Assembly: GCA_002469605.1 (NCBI GenBank)
Contig: DKMV01000113.1
Location: forward strand, 1 to 8,234
DNA from: Leclercia sp. UBA7405
Lineage (GTDB): Bacteria; Pseudomonadota; Gammaproteobacteria; Enterobacterales; Enterobacteriaceae
Reading direction: 5' to 3'
Length of the DNA stretch: 8,234 nt
Both the position numbers and the translations under genes were made by a program. The notes under the pieces are model-generated. The model was not told the origin of the DNA, ran no database searches, and saw only the letters and a program-made list of their open reading frames with translations. Shown here piece after piece: positions 6,016 through 8,234 of this stretch (the first letter of the stretch is position 1; every line of letters starts with the position of its first letter).

Positions 6016-7325
6016 GCAAGTCCAACAAAATGGGCGTGGTGCAACTGACCATTCTCACCATGGTGAACATGATGGGATCGGGCATCATCATGCTGCCCAC
6101 CAAGCTTGCAGAAGTGGGGACCATCTCCATTATCTCCTGGCTGGTAACCGCCGTCGGCTCGATGGCGCTGGCCTGGGCTTTTGCCAAGTGCGGGATGTTC
6201 AGCCGCAAATCGGGCGGGATGGGCGGTTACGCGGAGTATGCCTTCGGTAAGTCCGGCAACTTTATGGCTAACTACACCTATGGCGTCTCCCTGCTTATCG
6301 CGAACGTGGCGATTGCTATTTCGGCGGTGGGTTACGGCACCGAACTGTTCGGGGCTACGCTCACGCCGGTGCAAATTGGGCTGGCAACCATCGGCGTGCT
6401 GTGGATCTGCACCGTGGCCAACTTCGGCGGCGCACGTATTACCGGCCAGCTCAGCAGCATTACCGTCTGGGGGGTGATTATCCCGGTGGTGGGACTTTGC
6501 GTGATCGGCTGGTTCTGGTTTAGCCCAACGCTTTACGCTAACTCCTGGAACCCGCATCACGTGCCGTTCTTTACCGCCGTTGGTTCCTCGATTGCCATGA
6601 CGCTGTGGGCTTTCCTCGGACTGGAGTCGGCCTGCGCCAACGCTGAAGTGGTGGAAAACCCGGAAAAGAACGTACCGATTGCGGTACTCGGAGGAACGCT
6701 GGGGGCGGCGGTTATCTATATTATCTCCACCAACGTCATCGCCGGGATCGTGCCGAACATGGACCTGGCTAACTCCACCGCGCCGTTTGGCCTGGCCTTC
6801 GCCCAGATGTTCACCCCGGAAGTCGGGAAAGTGATCATGGGCCTGATGGTGATGTCCTGCTGCGGCTCGCTGCTCGGCTGGCAGTTCACTATTGCCCAGG
6901 TCTTTAAATCCTCCGCTGACGAAGGGTATTTCCCGAAAATTTTCTCCCGCGTAACCAAAGCAGACGCGCCGGTGCAGGGGATGTTGGCCATCGTGATTTT
7001 CCAGAGCGGCCTGTCGCTGATGACCATTAGCCCGTCGCTGAACAGCCAGTTCAACGTGCTGGTTAACCTGGCGGTGGTGACGAACATCATTCCGTACATT
7101 TTGTCGATGGCGGCACTGGTGATTATTCAGAAAGTGGCGAAGGTGGATCCGCGTAAAGCGAAGGCGGCGAATATCGTGGCGTTGATTGGCGCAATTTATA
7201 GCTTCTACGCGCTTTACTCGTCAGGCCAGGAAGCGATGCTGTATGGGGCGATGGTGACGTTTATGGGCTGGACGCTGTACGGCCTGGTGTCACCGCGCTT
7301 TGAACTGAAGAACAAACATAGTTAA
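6012..7325 (+). CDS. potE: Putrescine/ornithine antiporter PotE
   Basis: The product has 437 residues, against 439 in E. coli, where the N terminus reads MSQAKSNK instead of MSKSNK. I chose ATG 6012, within an ATGA overlap with the speF stop, because AAGGAG (5999-6004) lies seven bases upstream. The in-frame ATG at 5955 has no ribosome-binding site and would add a non-family extension. PotE is an inner-membrane APC-superfamily transporter with 12 predicted membrane helices. It exports putrescine in exchange for ornithine and can take up putrescine with protons. Residues shown important in E. coli are all present, shifted by two: Cys60, Glu75, Tyr76, Trp199, Glu205, Trp290, Trp420, Tyr423, Glu431. 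The APC substrate loop GSGII near the N terminus is kept. It completes the ornithine-driven acid-response cycle with SpeF. Confidence 0.98.
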   Translation: MSKSNKMGVVQLTILTMVNMMGSGIIMLPTKLAEVGTISIISWLVTAVGSMALAWAFAKCGMFSRKSGGMGGYAEYAFGKSGNFMANYTYGVSLLIANVAIAISAVGYGTELFGATLTPVQIGLATIGVLWICTVANFGGARITGQLSSITVWGVIIPVVGLCVIGWFWFSPTLYANSWNPHHVPFFTAVGSSIAMTLWAFLGLESACANAEVVENPEKNVPIAVLGGTLGAAVIYIISTNVIAGIVPNMDLANSTAPFGLAFAQMFTPEVGKVIMGLMVMSCCGSLLGWQFTIAQVFKSSADEGYFPKIFSRVTKADAPVQGMLAIVIFQSGLSLMTISPSLNSQFNVLVNLAVVTNIIPYILSMAALVIIQKVAKVDPRKAKAANIVALIGAIYSFYALYSSGQEAMLYGAMVTFMGWTLYGLVSPRFELKNKHS

Positions 7326-7330
7326 AACAA

Positions 7331-7359
7331 AGCCCGGTGGCGCAGGCGCTTACCGGGCT
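7331..7359 (+). repeat. REP-like palindrome 1 (3' of potE)
   Basis: AGCCCGGT (7331-7338) pairs perfectly with ACCGGGCT (7352-7359), enclosing a GC-rich loop with further GC pairing (7340-7349). It begins five bases after the potE stop. The layout of a GC-rich stem, GGCGC core, CTTACCGGGC end and following CTGAC resembles enterobacterial REP/PU elements. No T-run follows, so it is better called a REP that may protect the potE mRNA 3' end or aid termination than a classic intrinsic terminator. Confidence 0.7.
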
Positions 7360-7376
7360 GACTAATGTGATTGCAG

Positions 7377-7402
7377 GCCGGGCAAACGCAGTGCCGCCCG
7401 GC
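7377..7402 (-). repeat. REP-like palindrome 2, inverted (3' of pgm)
   Basis: GCCGGGC (7377-7383) pairs with GCCCGGC (7396-7402) around a 12-base loop. Read on the - strand the end is GCCCGGCCTGCA, the same REP type as palindrome 1 but opposite in orientation. The pair forms a BIME-like unit between two convergent genes. It lies 13 bases beyond the pgm stop codon and could act at the pgm mRNA 3' end. No T-run follows in either direction. Confidence 0.65.
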
Positions 7403-7415
7403 ACACAAAATACTC

Positions 7416-8234
7416 TTACGCGTTTTTCAGCACTTCGCTGACAATCTCTACCGCTTCTTTCTCAATCAGCTTACGGTGTTCGTCGCCGAGGAAGCTTTCA
7501 CAGTAGATTTTGTAGGCATCTTCGGTACCGGACGGACGGGCTGCAAACCAGCCGTTATCGGTCATCACCTTCAGGCCGCCAATGGCTGCGCCGTTGCCCG
7601 GTGCCGCCGTCAGACGTGCGGTGATAGGATCGCCCGCCAGGGTGTCGGCGCTGACCATCTCCGGAGAGAGTTTAGAGAGCGCCGCTTTCTGGGCTGAAGA
7701 GGCGCCGGCCTGGATGCGGTTATAGCTCGGGGCGCCAAAGCGTGCCGCCAGCTCGTTGTAGTGCTCCTGCGGATTCTTACCGGTAACGGCGGTAATCTCT
7801 GCCGCCAGCAGGCACATAATGATGCCGTCTTTATCGGTAGACCACGGGGTGCCGTCGAAGCGCAGGAAGGAGGCGCCAGCACTCTCTTCGCCGCCAAAAC
7901 CGAAGCTGCCATCGTGCAGGCCGTCAACGAACCACTTGAAGCCAACCGGCACTTCCACCAGCTTGCGGCCAAGGTCGTTTACCACGCGGTCGATCATTGC
8001 CGAGGAGACCAGGGTTTTACCTACTGCTACCTCTTTGCCCCACTGCGGGCGGTGCTGGAACAGGTAGTTGATGGCAACGGCCAGATAGTGGTTAGGGTTC
8101 ATCAGCCCGGCCGGGGTGACGATACCGTGGCGGTCGTAGTCCGGGTCGTTGGCAAAGGCCAAATCGAACTTATCGCGCAGGGCCAGCAGACCGGCCATCG
8201 CACACTCGGAGGAGCAGTCCATACGGATCGCGCC
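7416..8234 (-). CDS. pgm: Phosphoglucomutase (alpha-D-glucose phosphate-specific), 5' partial
   Basis: The frame is open from the window edge (8234, reading [10 protein letters not shown]) to the TAA at 7416-7418, giving 272 residues. This is about the C-terminal half of the roughly 546-aa enterobacterial Pgm. The Met at 8222 is internal, not the start. Family motifs of the alpha-D-phosphohexomutases: the Mg2+-binding loop DPDYDRHG (8124-8147), the sugar-specificity loop GEESAG (7875-7892) and the phosphate-binding loop RPSGTED (7518-7538). The phosphoserine loop lies outside the window. The cytoplasmic enzyme interconverts glucose-1-phosphate and glucose-6-phosphate, feeding glycogen, trehalose and cell-envelope precursor synthesis. 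It is convergent with potE, separated by 90 bases holding two REP-like repeats, and has no functional link to the polyamine genes. No frameshift is seen. Confidence 0.97.
   Translation of the reverse strand, partial: GAIRMDCSSECAMAGLLALRDKFDLAFANDPDYDRHGIVTPAGLMNPNHYLAVAINYLFQHRPQWGKEVAVGKTLVSSAMIDRVVNDLGRKLVEVPVGFKWFVDGLHDGSFGFGGEESAGASFLRFDGTPWSTDKDGIIMCLLAAEITAVTGKNPQEHYNELAARFGAPSYNRIQAGASSAQKAALSKLSPEMVSADTLAGDPITARLTAAPGNGAAIGGLKVMTDNGWFAARPSGTEDAYKIYCESFLGDEHRKLIEKEAVEIVSEVLKNA

Noticed and set aside
5982..6560. Minus-strand ORF of 192 codons opposite potE
   Set aside because: Its His/Gly/Pro-rich translation is the usual product of reading membrane-protein codons on the other strand. 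No independent evidence supports it.
1..8234. Mobile element, CRISPR array, toxin-antitoxin or defence island
   Set aside because: Gene order is the conserved enterobacterial kdp-speF-potE-pgm order. There are no transposase or integrase remnants, no direct-repeat arrays and no target-site duplications. All long frames are accounted for by known core genes.

Overview
The window is a conserved core-chromosome segment from a gammaproteobacterium of the family Enterobacteriaceae. The order is kdpD (5' end cut off) - kdpE - speFL - speF - potE on the + strand, followed by convergent pgm (5' end cut off) on the - strand. This is the gene order around kdp/speF/pgm that I know from E. coli and Salmonella, and the proteins are close to theirs from memory. 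Several things suggest a GC-richer relative (Enterobacter/Lelliottia/Klebsiella/Kluyvera type) rather than E. coli or Salmonella: the GC-rich third positions in kdpD, the REP-like palindrome type between potE and pgm, and amino-acid differences in SpeFL and the SpeF N terminus. I cannot name the genus from the sequence alone.

Layout. Positions 1-3182 hold the K+/turgor-responsive two-component pair: sensor kinase KdpD, lacking about its first 60 residues including Walker A, and response regulator KdpE. They are translationally coupled through a GTGA overlap. Positions 3183-3816 form a 634-base regulatory region. Its first part (3183-3370) is about 20% GC. It is followed by a GTGA-N6-TCAC palindrome (CRP/FNR-like) placed -41.5 from the start predicted by a TAGAAT -10 box, then the 34-codon leader peptide speFL (3459-3563), which the supplied gene-length ORFs miss. 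A C-rich leader follows that can fold into alternative hairpins. Positions 3817-7325 hold speF (inducible ornithine decarboxylase) and potE (putrescine/ornithine antiporter), overlapping by ATGA. Positions 7326-7415 hold two oppositely oriented REP-like palindromes. Positions 7416-8234 encode the C-terminal half of phosphoglucomutase.

How the genes work together. SpeF decarboxylates ornithine to putrescine, consuming a proton, and PotE exchanges the putrescine for external ornithine; together they form an ornithine-dependent acid-resistance and polyamine module. In E. coli and Salmonella, SpeFL is a nascent-peptide ornithine sensor that stalls its ribosome at the stop codon and so prevents Rho-dependent termination before speF. 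The same architecture is visible here. KdpDE controls the kdpFABC K+ pump, whose genes lie outside the window. Pgm interconverts glucose-1-P and glucose-6-P and is unrelated to the polyamine genes.

No mobile element, CRISPR array, tRNA or rRNA, or wholly new system is evident. The part most worth study is the speF control region at 3183-3816.
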